Counted from the stretch's first letter, positions 1 to 9,497 are shown. The stretch is DNA of 64,000 nt from JAIOSF01 sp034716855 (GCA_034716855.1 JAYEKV010000160.1:1-64000); one strand, 5' to 3'. Numbers and translations: made by a program. Notes: a model not told the origin generated them from the sequence alone.

Positions 1-677
1 ATAGAATAAAACCATTCTTCCAACCAATAGTTGATATTAGAACAAAACAACCGATAAAATATGAGGCACTAGTCAGACTTATAGATACAGATGATAAAAT
101 CATTAGTCCTTTTTTCTTTTTAGAACTTTCTAAAAAATCAAAACACTACACAAAGATAACAAAACTTATGATAGAAAAATCTATTGAGTTTATGAAAAAA
201 ACAAATCATAGTGTTTCTATTAATTTATCCTATCAGGATATAAATGACAAAGCAACCGTAGAGTTTATTGTACAAACTCTTAAAAAACATACTAATATAG
301 CCCATATGATAACTTTTGAACTTCTTGAAAGTGATGACATTGAAAACTATGATGAACTTTTACAATTTATTGACACTATAAAAAGCTTTGGCTGTCAACT
401 CGCTGTTGATGATTTTGGAAGCGGCTACTCTAACTTTACACATCTGTTTAATATGAAACCTGATATTGTAAAAATAGATGGAAGCTTGATAAAAGAGATA
501 GACCGAAACGAAAATTCAAGAAATATTGTCCAAGCATTAATCGATATATCTAAAAAATCGAATATTAAAACAGTAGCTGAATTTGTTGAAAACGAGGATA
601 TAGATAAAATAATAGAAGAGCTTGGAATAGACTATGCCCAAGGTTATTTATACTCACCTCCTAAAGATATTTTATAA
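1..677 (+). CDS. EAL-domain c-di-GMP phosphodiesterase, C-terminal part (cut by window edge)
   Basis: The open frame runs in from the window edge (codons in phase with position 3), so the N-terminus and any sensor domain lie outside. The visible part is nearly the whole EAL domain. The signature YEALVRL is followed by the Asn of INLSYQD, the Glu of FELLES, the DD pair of VDDFGSGYSN, the Lys of VKIDG, the Glu of AEFVEN and the Gln of AQGYL. These are the metal- and substrate-binding residues of active phosphodiesterases, which cleave c-di-GMP to pGpG. The protein ends directly after the domain. The next gene, a kinase, begins about 70 bases downstream on the same strand and may be cotranscribed. 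Confidence 0.9.
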   Translation, partial: RIKPFFQPIVDIRTKQPIKYEALVRLIDTDDKIISPFFFLELSKKSKHYTKITKLMIEKSIEFMKKTNHSVSINLSYQDINDKATVEFIVQTLKKHTNIAHMITFELLESDDIENYDELLQFIDTIKSFGCQLAVDDFGSGYSNFTHLFNMKPDIVKIDGSLIKEIDRNENSRNIVQALIDISKKSNIKTVAEFVENEDIDKIIEELGIDYAQGYLYSPPKDIL

Positions 678-746
678 AAAAACCCTATATCTATTAAGTA
701 AGTATTAGATAAAATCAATAAAATAATTATTACATAGGAAAAATAT

Positions 747-1928
747 ATGTTCAACAACATTTCGGACGAAATGGTAATATTTTCACACAAGGTTCGGGTA
801 CTTTTTATCGAAGATAAAGTATCTAGAGAATATGACACTATAAGTAATATCAGCATATTTTTTTCAAAGATTGACACAGCATCAAACTATGATGAAGCTA
901 CTCAATACTTCAATAACAATAAATATGACCTTATCATCACCAGCTTAGATGAGAATCCTAAAGATGGATTAAAGTGGTTATCGAAAATAAGAGATATCAG
1001 CAGAGATATAACTATACTCCTTATATCTTCAACTACAACAAAAGAAAGCTTTACCGAACTTATAAAGCTTGGTATAGATGCTTTTATAATGAGACCCGTA
1101 AATATACAACAATTTAGTGAGGTTATACACAAAACTATAGATAAACTCAAAAATAAACAAGATGTGTATGAATATAGAATCAATCTTGAATCAAAACTGC
1201 AACAGCAGCTAAAAACTTTAAGACAAAAAGATGAAATACTAGCTTATCAATCAAAACTAGCAGCTATGGGTGAGATGATGGATGCAGTTGCACATCAATG
1301 GAAACAGCCCTTAAATATCATAAACCTTGAGATCGACATGTTGAGATATGACTATATGGATAACTTGATCACTGAACAATACTGCGATAATCTACAGCAG
1401 AAGATCTTAGATCAAACTTTACATATGCAATCTACACTTGATGAGTTTAGAACTTTTTTACGACCGGACAAAGAAACAAACAATTTCCTTATATCCTCTG
1501 TCATAGATAAATCTTTAAAACTTATCAATGATGAGCTATTAAAAAATAAAATAAATATAACAAAAAATATTCAAGATGAAACATATATAAATGGTATTGA
1601 AAATGAATTTAAACACCTTATTCTCAATCTAATCAACAACTCTAAAGATGCTTTTAATGAAAAAGATATAAAATATCGAAATATAACCTTTGATATATAC
1701 ATAGAAGACAACTATTTAATAATGACAGTACATGACAATGCAGGAGGTATACCTGAACATGTAATAGATAAGATATTTGATGCAAATATAACAACCAAGC
1801 CTACCAGTAAAGGAACAGGTATAGGTCTTTATATGTCTAAACAGATAGTTCAAAAACACAAAGGTGATATAACTGTCAAAAATGTAGATGACGGTGCACA
1901 ATTTACTGCCAAATTTTTAGTAGATTAA
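747..1928 (+). CDS. Histidine kinase with degenerate N-terminal receiver domain
   Basis: The 393-residue protein has a receiver-like domain (about 14-130), a short coiled coil, a dimerisation/H-box region with H183 in AHQWKQPLN, and an HATPase domain with N-box NLINNSKDAF, DNAGG and GTGIGL motifs. No membrane segment is visible, so it is probably cytoplasmic. In the receiver the acidic pair E22-D23 is present, but the phosphoacceptor position after IIT is S66 rather than Asp, and the usual KP is R116-P117. Phosphorylation at the normal site is therefore unlikely, although D68 sits two residues on. The start ATG follows AGGAAAA. The kinase half looks intact; its partner regulator is not evident nearby. 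Confidence 0.88.
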   Translation: MFNNISDEMVIFSHKVRVLFIEDKVSREYDTISNISIFFSKIDTASNYDEATQYFNNNKYDLIITSLDENPKDGLKWLSKIRDISRDITILLISSTTTKESFTELIKLGIDAFIMRPVNIQQFSEVIHKTIDKLKNKQDVYEYRINLESKLQQQLKTLRQKDEILAYQSKLAAMGEMMDAVAHQWKQPLNIINLEIDMLRYDYMDNLITEQYCDNLQQKILDQTLHMQSTLDEFRTFLRPDKETNNFLISSVIDKSLKLINDELLKNKINITKNIQDETYINGIENEFKHLILNLINNSKDAFNEKDIKYRNITFDIYIEDNYLIMTVHDNAGGIPEHVIDKIFDANITTKPTSKGTGIGLYMSKQIVQKHKGDITVKNVDDGAQFTAKFLVD

Positions 1929-1956
1929 CAGTAAAAATTAAATAAAAAAGATAATT

Positions 1957-3780
1957 ATGTTCATACCAACAACAAAAGAGGAACTAAAAAAACTAAACTG
2001 GGACTATCTTGATATTATTTTAGTAAGCGGTGACACTTATATAGATTCACCATACAGTGGTATGGCTATCATAGGTAAACTACTGATTGCTCAAGGTTTT
2101 AAAGTAGGTATAATAGCTCAACCTGATCATGAAACTGATAAAGATATAAAAAGACTCGGTGAACCAAAACTATTTTGGGGTGTCAGCTCTGGACTTGTAG
2201 ACAGTATGGTTGCAAACTATACTGCATTAAAAAAATTTAGAAACTCAGATGACTTTACCCCTAATGGTCAAAATAACAAAAGACCTGATAGAGCCACAAT
2301 AGTTTATTCAAATCTTATAAGAAGATATTTTAAAGATACTGCTCCTATAGTTCTAGGTGGGATTGAGGCCAGTCTTAGAAGAGTTGCACATTATGATTTT
2401 TGGTCAAATAAAGTTAGAGGCTCTATACTTTTTGATGCAAAGGCTGATTATATCATATATGGTATGGGTGAAAAAACTGTTGTAGAACTTGCCTGTGCTT
2501 TAAGAGATAAAAATTCTGCAGAAGATATAAGAGGAGTGTGCTATATAAGCAAAACTGCAAAAGAGGATTATATACAGCTTCCAACCCTTAAACAATGTCA
2601 AGATAAAAATGAAAAAACAAAATTTATAGAGATGTTCCATAAATTTTATGAAAATAATGATCCTCTGACTTCCCAAGGGCTTTGTCAAGAACACAACGGA
2701 AGATACCTTATACAAAACACGCCACAGTACTATATGGAAGAGACAGAGATAGACAAAGTATATGATCTTCCCTATGAAAGAGAGGTACATCCATACTATG
2801 CCAAAGATGGTCATGTAAAAGCTATGGATACTATTCGGTTTTCTGTTACAACACATCATGGGTGTTACGGGGAGTGTAACTTTTGTGCCATATCTGTACA
2901 TCAAGGAAGAACCATAAGAAGTAGAAGTGAAAAATCTATTTTAAATGAGGTAAAAGGATTTACACAAAATAAAAAGTTCAAAGGTACTATCTCTGATGTT
3001 GGTGGAGCTACAGCTAATATGTACGGGTATGAGTGTAATAAGAAGCTTGAAAAAGGCGTATGTGAAGATAGAAGATGTACAGGCTTTAGGATGTTCAATC
3101 CAAACAATAGAAAAAAAGAATGGAATGATTATAAGATATGTAATGTACTAAAACCAAACCACCAAAGAAATATACAGCTTTTAAAAGATATAAGAGCTAT
3201 TGACGGGGTAAAAAAAGTATTTGTAAACTCAGGTATCAGATATGACCTTATAAATGAAGACAAACAATACGGCAAAGAGTATCTTAAAGAGATAGTTACT
3301 CACCATGTAAGTGGGCAGATGAAAATAGCACCGGAACACAGTGAAACAAAAGTATTGAAGTTTATGGGTAAGCCTGATAAAGAAGTACTTAAAGATTTTA
3401 AATCAAATTTTGAAAAACTCAATCAAAAAAGCGGTAAAAAACAGTTCTTAACTTACTATATGATTGCAGCTCATCCAGGGTCAACGCAAAAAGACATGGA
3501 AGATCTAAAAGAGTTTGCCAATAAAGACCTAAAGCTAAATCCACAACAGATACAAATATTTACCCCTACCCCTTCAACCTACTCCACTTTGATGTACTAT
3601 ACAGAAACCGATCCTTGGAAAATGGAAAAAATATTTGTAGAGAAAGATCCTTCAAGAAAACAAAAACAAAAAGATATAGTGACACAAAAAAGTTTTGGAT
3701 CACCAAAAAATTCTAAAGGAAAAAGTGGCTATAATACGGAAAATAACAGATATAATAAAAACTATAAAAGGATTAAATAA
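1957..3780 (+). CDS. YgiQ family radical SAM protein
   Basis: The 607-residue protein matches the YgiQ (UPF0313) family from its first residues (MFIPTTKEE) through SGDTYIDSPYSG and the radical SAM cluster motif C303-x3-C307-x2-C310 within HHGCYGECNFC. The Cys triplet should hold a [4Fe-4S] cluster that cleaves S-adenosylmethionine. The substrate of this family is not established. After the radical SAM core the tail is basic and low in complexity (Lys, Asn, Ser, Gly from about 565), as is common at the end of this family. The stop codon abuts the ATG of the pyrophosphatase gene, so the two are probably cotranscribed. Confidence 0.92.
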   Translation: MFIPTTKEELKKLNWDYLDIILVSGDTYIDSPYSGMAIIGKLLIAQGFKVGIIAQPDHETDKDIKRLGEPKLFWGVSSGLVDSMVANYTALKKFRNSDDFTPNGQNNKRPDRATIVYSNLIRRYFKDTAPIVLGGIEASLRRVAHYDFWSNKVRGSILFDAKADYIIYGMGEKTVVELACALRDKNSAEDIRGVCYISKTAKEDYIQLPTLKQCQDKNEKTKFIEMFHKFYENNDPLTSQGLCQEHNGRYLIQNTPQYYMEETEIDKVYDLPYEREVHPYYAKDGHVKAMDTIRFSVTTHHGCYGECNFCAISVHQGRTIRSRSEKSILNEVKGFTQNKKFKGTISDVGGATANMYGYECNKKLEKGVCEDRRCTGFRMFNPNNRKKEWNDYKICNVLKPNHQRNIQLLKDIRAIDGVKKVFVNSGIRYDLINEDKQYGKEYLKEIVTHHVSGQMKIAPEHSETKVLKFMGKPDKEVLKDFKSNFEKLNQKSGKKQFLTYYMIAAHPGSTQKDMEDLKEFANKDLKLNPQQIQIFTPTPSTYSTLMYYTETDPWKMEKIFVEKDPSRKQKQKDIVTQKSFGSPKNSKGKSGYNTENNRYNKNYKRIK

Positions 3781-4701
3781 ATGGCATTATATATTTTTGG
3801 ACACAAAGTACCAGACAGTGACAGTATCATAGCTGCAATAGCTATGAGCTACATAAAAAACAAGCTTGGTGTTGAAGCTATAGCAGTAAGACAAGGTGAT
3901 ATAAATCCTGAATCACAATATATTTTAGATAAGTTTGATCTTGAAGCACCCGAACTTAAAACATCTTTTGCAGGAGAAGAGGTATATCTTACAGATTTTA
4001 GTGATATAGCACAAGCACCTGATGATATAAAAGAAGCTTCTATAGTTGGGATAGTAGATCACCATAAATTAGGAGATCTTACAACAGCTGCACCACTTGA
4101 AGCTTGGATAAGACCTGTAGGATGTACAAACACTATAGTAAAAGAGATGTTTGATTACTATGAAGTAGAGATACCAAAAAATATAGCTGGAGCTATGATG
4201 TGTGCAATTTTAAGTGATACAGTTATCTTCAAATCACCAACTTGTACAAAACTTGACACAAAGATCACAAAAGAGCTTGCAGCAATTGCAGGGATCGAAG
4301 ACTTTAAGGATATTGGTTTGGAGATGTTCAAAGTAAAATCAGCTGTTGAGGGTGTTCCGGCTAGAGATCTAGTTATGAGAGACTACAAAAACTTTAATAT
4401 GAACGGTAAAAAGGTAGGTATCGGTCAACTTGAAGTTGTTGATCTTTCTATTTTTGATAATATCAAAGATGACCTTCAAAAAGATATCAAGAAGCTTAAA
4501 GAGGAGGAAGGTTTAGATGCTGTTCTTCTTCTACTAACAGACATCATGGCTATGGGAAGTGAGATACTTGTAGCATCAAACAATAATAGAATCATAGAAA
4601 AAGCTTTTGATGTTACTATTGAGGATGAAAAATTTTGGCTAAAAGGTTGCCTAAGTAGAAAAAAACAGATCGTGCCATTTTTAGAGCCGGCATTTGCATA
4701 A
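3781..4701 (+). CDS. ppaC: Manganese-dependent inorganic pyrophosphatase (DHH family, family II)
   Basis: This cytoplasmic enzyme hydrolyses pyrophosphate to two phosphates, pulling biosynthetic reactions forward. The 306 residues carry the family II motifs: H8-x3-D12-x-D14 in GHKVPDSDS, D72 in TDFS, the D93-H94-H95 triad, and the C-terminal DHHA2 domain ending in SRKKQIVPFLEPAF, whose SRKKQ is the diagnostic substrate-binding segment. Length is normal for the family. It starts one base after the ygiQ-like stop codon and is followed five bases later by the ATP-sulfurylase-like gene. That neighbour would release pyrophosphate if it were active, so the pairing makes biochemical sense. Confidence 0.95.
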   Translation: MALYIFGHKVPDSDSIIAAIAMSYIKNKLGVEAIAVRQGDINPESQYILDKFDLEAPELKTSFAGEEVYLTDFSDIAQAPDDIKEASIVGIVDHHKLGDLTTAAPLEAWIRPVGCTNTIVKEMFDYYEVEIPKNIAGAMMCAILSDTVIFKSPTCTKLDTKITKELAAIAGIEDFKDIGLEMFKVKSAVEGVPARDLVMRDYKNFNMNGKKVGIGQLEVVDLSIFDNIKDDLQKDIKKLKEEEGLDAVLLLLTDIMAMGSEILVASNNNRIIEKAFDVTIEDEKFWLKGCLSRKKQIVPFLEPAFA

Positions 4702-4706
4702 ACACT

Positions 4707-5894
4707 ATGGAAACAATAGACACTAACTTATTATACATAGATGAAGAAGCCGTAGCAACACTTGCTATGGCAAGAGATGGCTTACTTAAACCAGTAACCT
4801 CACTAATGAACCAAGAGGAAGCTAAACAAGTAGATAAAACAGGGAAATATAAAGATGGTCTCTTCCCTTTCTCTTTTGTTCTTGCACCTGCTGGAAATAT
4901 GAATGCCAAAGTACTACAATCATCAAAAAAAGGTGACAAATTAAAGCTTGTATGTAAAGACAAAGTCTGTGGACATATCATTGTCGATGAAATATTTTCT
5001 ATAAACAGAGATGAAAGAGTTCAAAAGATCTATGGTACAAATAACCCTGAACATCCAGGAGTAAAGGATACATATAAACGACTAGGTGAGTTTGCAATAT
5101 GTGGAGAGTATGAGATAGAATTTGAAAATATCAAGAAAAATATAAAAACCTTAAACCAAAGTATAGAAAATATAGATGCTGTAAATACCTCTGCAATTAT
5201 TTTATCAGGAAAGCCATTTCACAGAGTACATGAAAGAATAATCAGAACAGCCTTGGTAAAGTGTGACCTTCTTGTTATATTTCTTCAAAAGCCTTATAAA
5301 AAAGATACTTTAAGTTATGATATAAGATATAAAACTATCAAGTACTTTATAGATAACTATCTGCCAAGAGACAGAGTGGTTCTTCTTCCACTTGAAAGTA
5401 CCTATATCTTTGGTGGATTTAATGAACTAACACTAAATGCACTTGTGACAAAAAACTATGGTGTATCAAAACTTATAATCGGTCAAAACCATGCAGGTCT
5501 TGGTGCATACTGGGAAGATAAAAAACTTTTAACTATTGCAGACTCCTTGGAAAAAGTAGATCTTGAGATTGAGATAATGAGCGAATTTACATACTGTGAC
5601 AAATGTACTACACTAGTAAGTACAAATGCCTGTCCTCACGGAAGCCATCACCATGTAAAATATCACAACGATTCAATAATGGAACTATTTGCACTTGGTA
5701 TAATACCACCAGCAATACTTATGAGAAAAGATATCTCATCAATTATTTTAAGTGAACTTTATCCTGATAGAAAAAATAAACTTAAAAAAATACACCAAAA
5801 CCTTTCAACCTCTTCAGGACTTATAGATGAGTTTAAAAGTGAAGACTTTTACTGTGGACTTATGAGTCTATATCAAACATCCTCACTCTCTTAA
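4707..5894 (+). CDS. ATP sulfurylase (sulfate adenylyltransferase)-family protein with altered active-site motifs
   Basis: The 395 residues align in outline with bacterial ATP sulfurylase: a PUA-like N-terminal part (1-150), a nucleotidyltransferase core (160-345) and a zinc site C297-x2-C300-x8-C309-P-H. The family reaction makes adenylylsulfate and PPi from ATP and sulfate, or runs in reverse during sulfur oxidation. The usual QxRNPxHxxH motif reads LSGKPFHRVH (166-175), so Gln, Arg and Asn are replaced while both His remain. The GRDHAG motif reads GQNHAG (259-264), losing its Arg. Sulfate binding may be lost or changed. It lies between ppaC and comEC. The family call is firm; the activity is doubtful. 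Confidence 0.8.
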   Translation: METIDTNLLYIDEEAVATLAMARDGLLKPVTSLMNQEEAKQVDKTGKYKDGLFPFSFVLAPAGNMNAKVLQSSKKGDKLKLVCKDKVCGHIIVDEIFSINRDERVQKIYGTNNPEHPGVKDTYKRLGEFAICGEYEIEFENIKKNIKTLNQSIENIDAVNTSAIILSGKPFHRVHERIIRTALVKCDLLVIFLQKPYKKDTLSYDIRYKTIKYFIDNYLPRDRVVLLPLESTYIFGGFNELTLNALVTKNYGVSKLIIGQNHAGLGAYWEDKKLLTIADSLEKVDLEIEIMSEFTYCDKCTTLVSTNACPHGSHHHVKYHNDSIMELFALGIIPPAILMRKDISSIILSELYPDRKNKLKKIHQNLSTSSGLIDEFKSEDFYCGLMSLYQTSSLS

Positions 5895-5897
5895 GAG

Positions 5898-7136
5898 ATG
5901 GAAGCACTTTCTTTATTTAACACAAATAAAGAGAGAGTTTTTTTCTTAACTTTTTGTTTTGTCATTTTTACGACAAATCTATTATTTTACTATAATGACT
6001 ACTTAAACTTTAAAGATGAGGAAGTTTTTAAAACCTCTGCTAAAGTTGTAAATATCTATGATAAAAAAAGCTTTTCAACACTAAAGCTTCAAACAGATAA
6101 CTTTACATCATTTATATCTGTTTCAAAGGATGTAGTTCTTAATAAAAATGACCAAATAACTCTTTATCTTTTAACTGAAGATATTAGCTTTGTCGATTAT
6201 CTAAAAGGTTTCTATACAAAAGGTTTTAATCTATCTATAATAAGTAAAGAAACTAACATATCCAATAAATTACAAAAGATCATATCCTCACAACACTCTA
6301 ACAATAATATATCATCACTTTATGAAGCTTTATTTATAGCCATACCTGTAGATAAAACCCTAAGAGATCAATTTGCAAAGCTTGGAATATCCCACCTTAT
6401 AGCCATATCAGGTTTTCATCTTGGAGTATTGAGCATCGTGTTGTATTTTATATTTAATACTTTATACTCACCATTTCATCAAAAATATATCCCATATAGA
6501 AATAAAAAATACGATATATTGATACTAACAGGTATCATACTGTTTTTTTACCTTTTATTAACACAACTAGCACCCTCTTTATTAAGAGCCTTTGTGATGT
6601 TTGTATTTGGTATATTTCTTCTTAGAAACAATATAAAAATACTCTCTTTTGAGACACTGTTTATAATTGTAATTATCATCATTACATTGTTTCCAAAACT
6701 ATTGTTTTCTCTTTCTCTTTGGTTTAGTATCGCAGGTGTATTTTATATCTATCTTTTTTTACACTATTTTAAAGGGCTGAACAAATATATTCAAATAGCC
6801 CTTTTTAACTACTGGATATATTTTGCAATGAATCCAATAACCCACTACTTTTTTGCCACTACGGCATATGAACAGCTGTTATCTCCAATTATAACCATAA
6901 TATTTACAATATTTTATCCATTAAGCTTACTGCTTCATATTGTAAATATTGGATTTTTAATGGATGGTGTAGTGAATATGATGTTGAGTGTAAATATAAA
7001 TAGCTATGAAGTATTTACACCCTATTGGTTTTTTATAGGGTATATAATTTTAAGCTTAGCCTCTATCTTTAGAAAAGAGGCTTTTTATCTTTTGAATTTT
7101 TGTTTTGTTGGATTTAATTTTTATCTGTTTTTGTAA
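5898..7136 (+). CDS. comEC: ComEC/Rec2-family DNA uptake channel protein, short form
   Basis: The 412-residue integral membrane protein carries the competence domain motif HLIAISGFHLG (about 163-175) and numerous hydrophobic segments after an N-terminal membrane anchor and a small soluble OB-like region (about 35-110). In transformable bacteria ComEC passes single-stranded DNA through the inner membrane. The C-terminal metallo-beta-lactamase-like domain found in full-length ComEC (700 residues or more) is absent; as far as I recall, short ComEC proteins are usual in Campylobacterota. The start ATG lies three bases after the preceding stop, indicating cotranscription. It is convergent with the exonuclease gene. 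Confidence 0.85.
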   Translation: MEALSLFNTNKERVFFLTFCFVIFTTNLLFYYNDYLNFKDEEVFKTSAKVVNIYDKKSFSTLKLQTDNFTSFISVSKDVVLNKNDQITLYLLTEDISFVDYLKGFYTKGFNLSIISKETNISNKLQKIISSQHSNNNISSLYEALFIAIPVDKTLRDQFAKLGISHLIAISGFHLGVLSIVLYFIFNTLYSPFHQKYIPYRNKKYDILILTGIILFFYLLLTQLAPSLLRAFVMFVFGIFLLRNNIKILSFETLFIIVIIIITLFPKLLFSLSLWFSIAGVFYIYLFLHYFKGLNKYIQIALFNYWIYFAMNPITHYFFATTAYEQLLSPIITIIFTIFYPLSLLLHIVNIGFLMDGVVNMMLSVNINSYEVFTPYWFFIGYIILSLASIFRKEAFYLLNFCFVGFNFYLFL

Positions 7137-7170
7137 TAAATAAAGGTATTTAGAGGTGCTCTTTAGTTTG

Positions 7171-7920
7171 TTAAACCTGCTTATTTAACGCCTTATCAAG
7201 AGTATATTTCATATCCTCATCAAGATCAGCCATATTAGATCTCATCCACTGAAGATACCCTGCATCTTTTTGTGCTATCTCAACAATTTTTTCACCTTTA
7301 TATTTACCAAATCTAAAAGTTTGGATAAGTACAGGAGTTCTTGTAAGTTCTGCTAGTTTTTCCATAGGGTTGTAGTCTGGATAAACCTCTACACACTTTT
7401 TTGTAAGTTCTCTTAAAAAAAGTTTCATCACAAGCACATCACCTATTGCATCGTGTGCCTTTATAACTATATCTAGTTTATCTGCTTCCTCTTGCTCTGT
7501 TTTATATAACTCTAGAGCATATCTTAGATACTGAAGTCTATGATATGGAAGATTTGCATAAAGATGTTTTGCACACCTTAGTGTATCTATGATCGTATAG
7601 TTATTTACAAAGCCCTCTTTTTCAAGCATACCAAGATCAAAGTTTATATTGTGAGCTATAAGATAATTTGATGGGTTATTTAACTCTAAAATCTTAGTGT
7701 AAAATTTTGTTTGAGTACATAGTGGCTTTCCTACTAAAAGATCAGGGGTGATATTATGAACCTCCATAGCTTCAATTTTTATATCCACATCACTACTGCA
7801 CATCTCATCATATACTTCTATATCAGTCTTACTACTTATAACCATACCACCTATTTGTATGATTCTATCATCTTGGTTGGCTCCTGTTGTTTCTGTGTCA
7901 AATAATATATACTTTGGCAA
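7171..7920 (-). CDS. DnaQ-like 3'-5' exonuclease (ExoX-like)
   Basis: The 249-residue protein has an N-terminal DEDDh exonuclease domain: Exo I in FDTETTGA, Exo II in AHNINFDLGML, and Exo III with His-Ala-x2-x-Asp in KAHDAIGDVLV. A C-terminal segment with RFGKYKGEKIVEIA and GYLQWMRSN resembles the small C-terminal domain of ExoX-type nucleases. It likely trims 3' ends during repair or proofreading. It is 15 bases downstream of dnaB on the same strand, so the helicase and exonuclease are probably cotranscribed. It is not a complete DNA polymerase III epsilon by context, although that alternative cannot be excluded. Confidence 0.85.
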   Translation of the reverse strand: MPKYILFDTETTGANQDDRIIQIGGMVISSKTDIEVYDEMCSSDVDIKIEAMEVHNITPDLLVGKPLCTQTKFYTKILELNNPSNYLIAHNINFDLGMLEKEGFVNNYTIIDTLRCAKHLYANLPYHRLQYLRYALELYKTEQEEADKLDIVIKAHDAIGDVLVMKLFLRELTKKCVEVYPDYNPMEKLAELTRTPVLIQTFRFGKYKGEKIVEIAQKDAGYLQWMRSNMADLDEDMKYTLDKALNKQV

Positions 7921-7935
7921 AACTATCCTTTTTTA

Positions 7936-9462
7936 TTAAAATATATCGGGGATATCAACATTCATATCCCCAACTTCATTGTTTTGTACAGGTGGCTGTT
8001 GTGAAGGTTGATTTTGTGGAACCATATCTGTTGGTATATCCACATTTGTTTCAACTTGTACATCTGATACATATTCAGTTATCTCTGGTTTTGATTCAAA
8101 TGGCAGCTCTTTATCTACGAATTTTGTAAGTTCCTTATGGAAGTCAAGCTTTACTGTACCCGTTGAACCGTTTCTTTGTTTACCTATGATTATCTCAGCT
8201 TCCTCTACAGACTTATCCACAAAGGCACTTTTATATACAGGATCATCACCTCTATCGGCTGACTCTTTCTCTTTTCTTTGCTCATCTCTTTCTTTATAGA
8301 TATCATCTCTATACACGAACATAATGATATCCGCATCCTGCTCAATAGCACCAGATTCTCTAATATCACTAAGCATTGGTCTTTTATCTGGTCTATTTTC
8401 AAGTCCACGATTTAGCTGGGAAAGTGCAATAATAGGTATCTCCATCTCTCTTGCTAGTAGTTTTAGTCCCCTAGAGATCTCATCAACTACAAGTCGTCTA
8501 TCAGTACCACCCGTTCCTTGCATAAGTTGAAGGTAGTCAATGATGATCATTTTAACATTGTTGTTTTCATTTTGTGCTATTTTTCTAGCTCTTGCTCTTA
8601 ACTGATTGATATTTACACTTCCGTTATCATCAACAAAAAGCTTTTTATCACTAAGAGAATCAAACGCTTCCTCAACCTGTTTTGCCTGAGTTGGGTCCAG
8701 TTCACCTTTTCTAACATTTTGAAGAGGTATACCTGTTTTGGCTGCTATTAGTCTTATCATTAGTTGCGTTTCTGGCATCTCTAAAGAGAAAAAGATAACA
8801 CCATCACCCTTTTCAAGATTTTGTAGAGTTGTATTTAGAACTATAGAGGTTTTTCCCATAGCAGGTCTAGCAGCTATAATTACCAAGTCTCCTGCATTAA
8901 GTCCTGTAGTTTTCTTATCCAGTGCATAAAATCCTGTAGTCTGACCAGTAAGATGTGTAGTACCCATCTCTTGCATCTTAAGGATATGTGCTTTAGTATT
9001 TGTGATGATAGTTGGCATATCTTTAAGCTCACTAGATGCACTGTCCATAGTGATATGATACAGTTCATTTTGTACCTTATCAACAGCATCTTGTGCTGTA
9101 ATACTATCCTCTACAGTTAGTTTTTTGATATGTGTCGCAAGAGTCGCCAGTTCTCTTTTTACGGCACCGTCTTTTATCTCTTTTACATAAGCAGCCGTAT
9201 TTGAGATAGGATTTGCTGAAAGTATCTCAATAAGTACAGAATCACTTACTTCATTGGAATCAACTCTTTTTCTTATAAACTCTTCATCTATTGGTATATC
9301 TTGACTATGGAGCTGTGCCATAACCTCAAATACTTTTTGATGTGCAGGAAGATAAAAATCAGAAGGTTTTAAAACACCTAAAATATCCTCTATAAGGTCA
9401 TGATCAAAAAGTACAGAGCTTAATACGGCTCTTTCGATATTTAGTGCATAAATATTATCCAT
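7936..9462 (-). CDS. dnaB: Replicative DNA helicase DnaB
   Basis: The 508-residue protein shows the N-terminal DnaB domain (about 1-105), a linker, and a RecA-fold helicase core with Walker A ARPAMGKTS, Walker B IIIDYLQLM and the downstream arginine-finger region RESGAIEQDADI. It is the hexameric helicase that unwinds the replication fork. Beyond the core is an unusual tail of about 60 residues rich in Asn, Gln and Pro. The tail contains two acidic NVDIP segments and ends in DMNVDIPDIF, which looks like the acidic tip of SSB. The ATG follows a short leader after a TATAAT box. No DnaC loader gene is nearby. Confidence 0.96.
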   Translation of the reverse strand: MDNIYALNIERAVLSSVLFDHDLIEDILGVLKPSDFYLPAHQKVFEVMAQLHSQDIPIDEEFIRKRVDSNEVSDSVLIEILSANPISNTAAYVKEIKDGAVKRELATLATHIKKLTVEDSITAQDAVDKVQNELYHITMDSASSELKDMPTIITNTKAHILKMQEMGTTHLTGQTTGFYALDKKTTGLNAGDLVIIAARPAMGKTSIVLNTTLQNLEKGDGVIFFSLEMPETQLMIRLIAAKTGIPLQNVRKGELDPTQAKQVEEAFDSLSDKKLFVDDNGSVNINQLRARARKIAQNENNNVKMIIIDYLQLMQGTGGTDRRLVVDEISRGLKLLAREMEIPIIALSQLNRGLENRPDKRPMLSDIRESGAIEQDADIIMFVYRDDIYKERDEQRKEKESADRGDDPVYKSAFVDKSVEEAEIIIGKQRNGSTGTVKLDFHKELTKFVDKELPFESKPEITEYVSDVQVETNVDIPTDMVPQNQPSQQPPVQNNEVGDMNVDIPDIF

Positions 9463-9476
9463 TTAAGTTACCTGTT

Positions 9477-9482
9477 ATTATA
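9477..9482 (-). promoter_or_regulatory. Candidate -10 box for dnaB
   Basis: Read on the minus strand this is TATAAT, with its last base 14 bases before the dnaB ATG. A weak AGGT element lies between. No -35 box is obvious, which is usual for promoters in Campylobacterota. Confidence 0.45.
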
Positions 9483-9497
9483 TTTTTTTTCATTGTG

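Noticed and set aside
168..677. EAL protein as a short complete gene starting at the ATG at 168
   Set aside because: The frame is open to the window start and encodes the conserved EAL signature upstream, so the ATG at 168 is internal.
7887..8129. Plus-strand open frame opposite the dnaB tail
   Set aside because: It is antisense to dnaB and the exonuclease start, has no ribosome binding site and no family resemblance. The many other antisense frames opposite good genes were dismissed for the same reasons.
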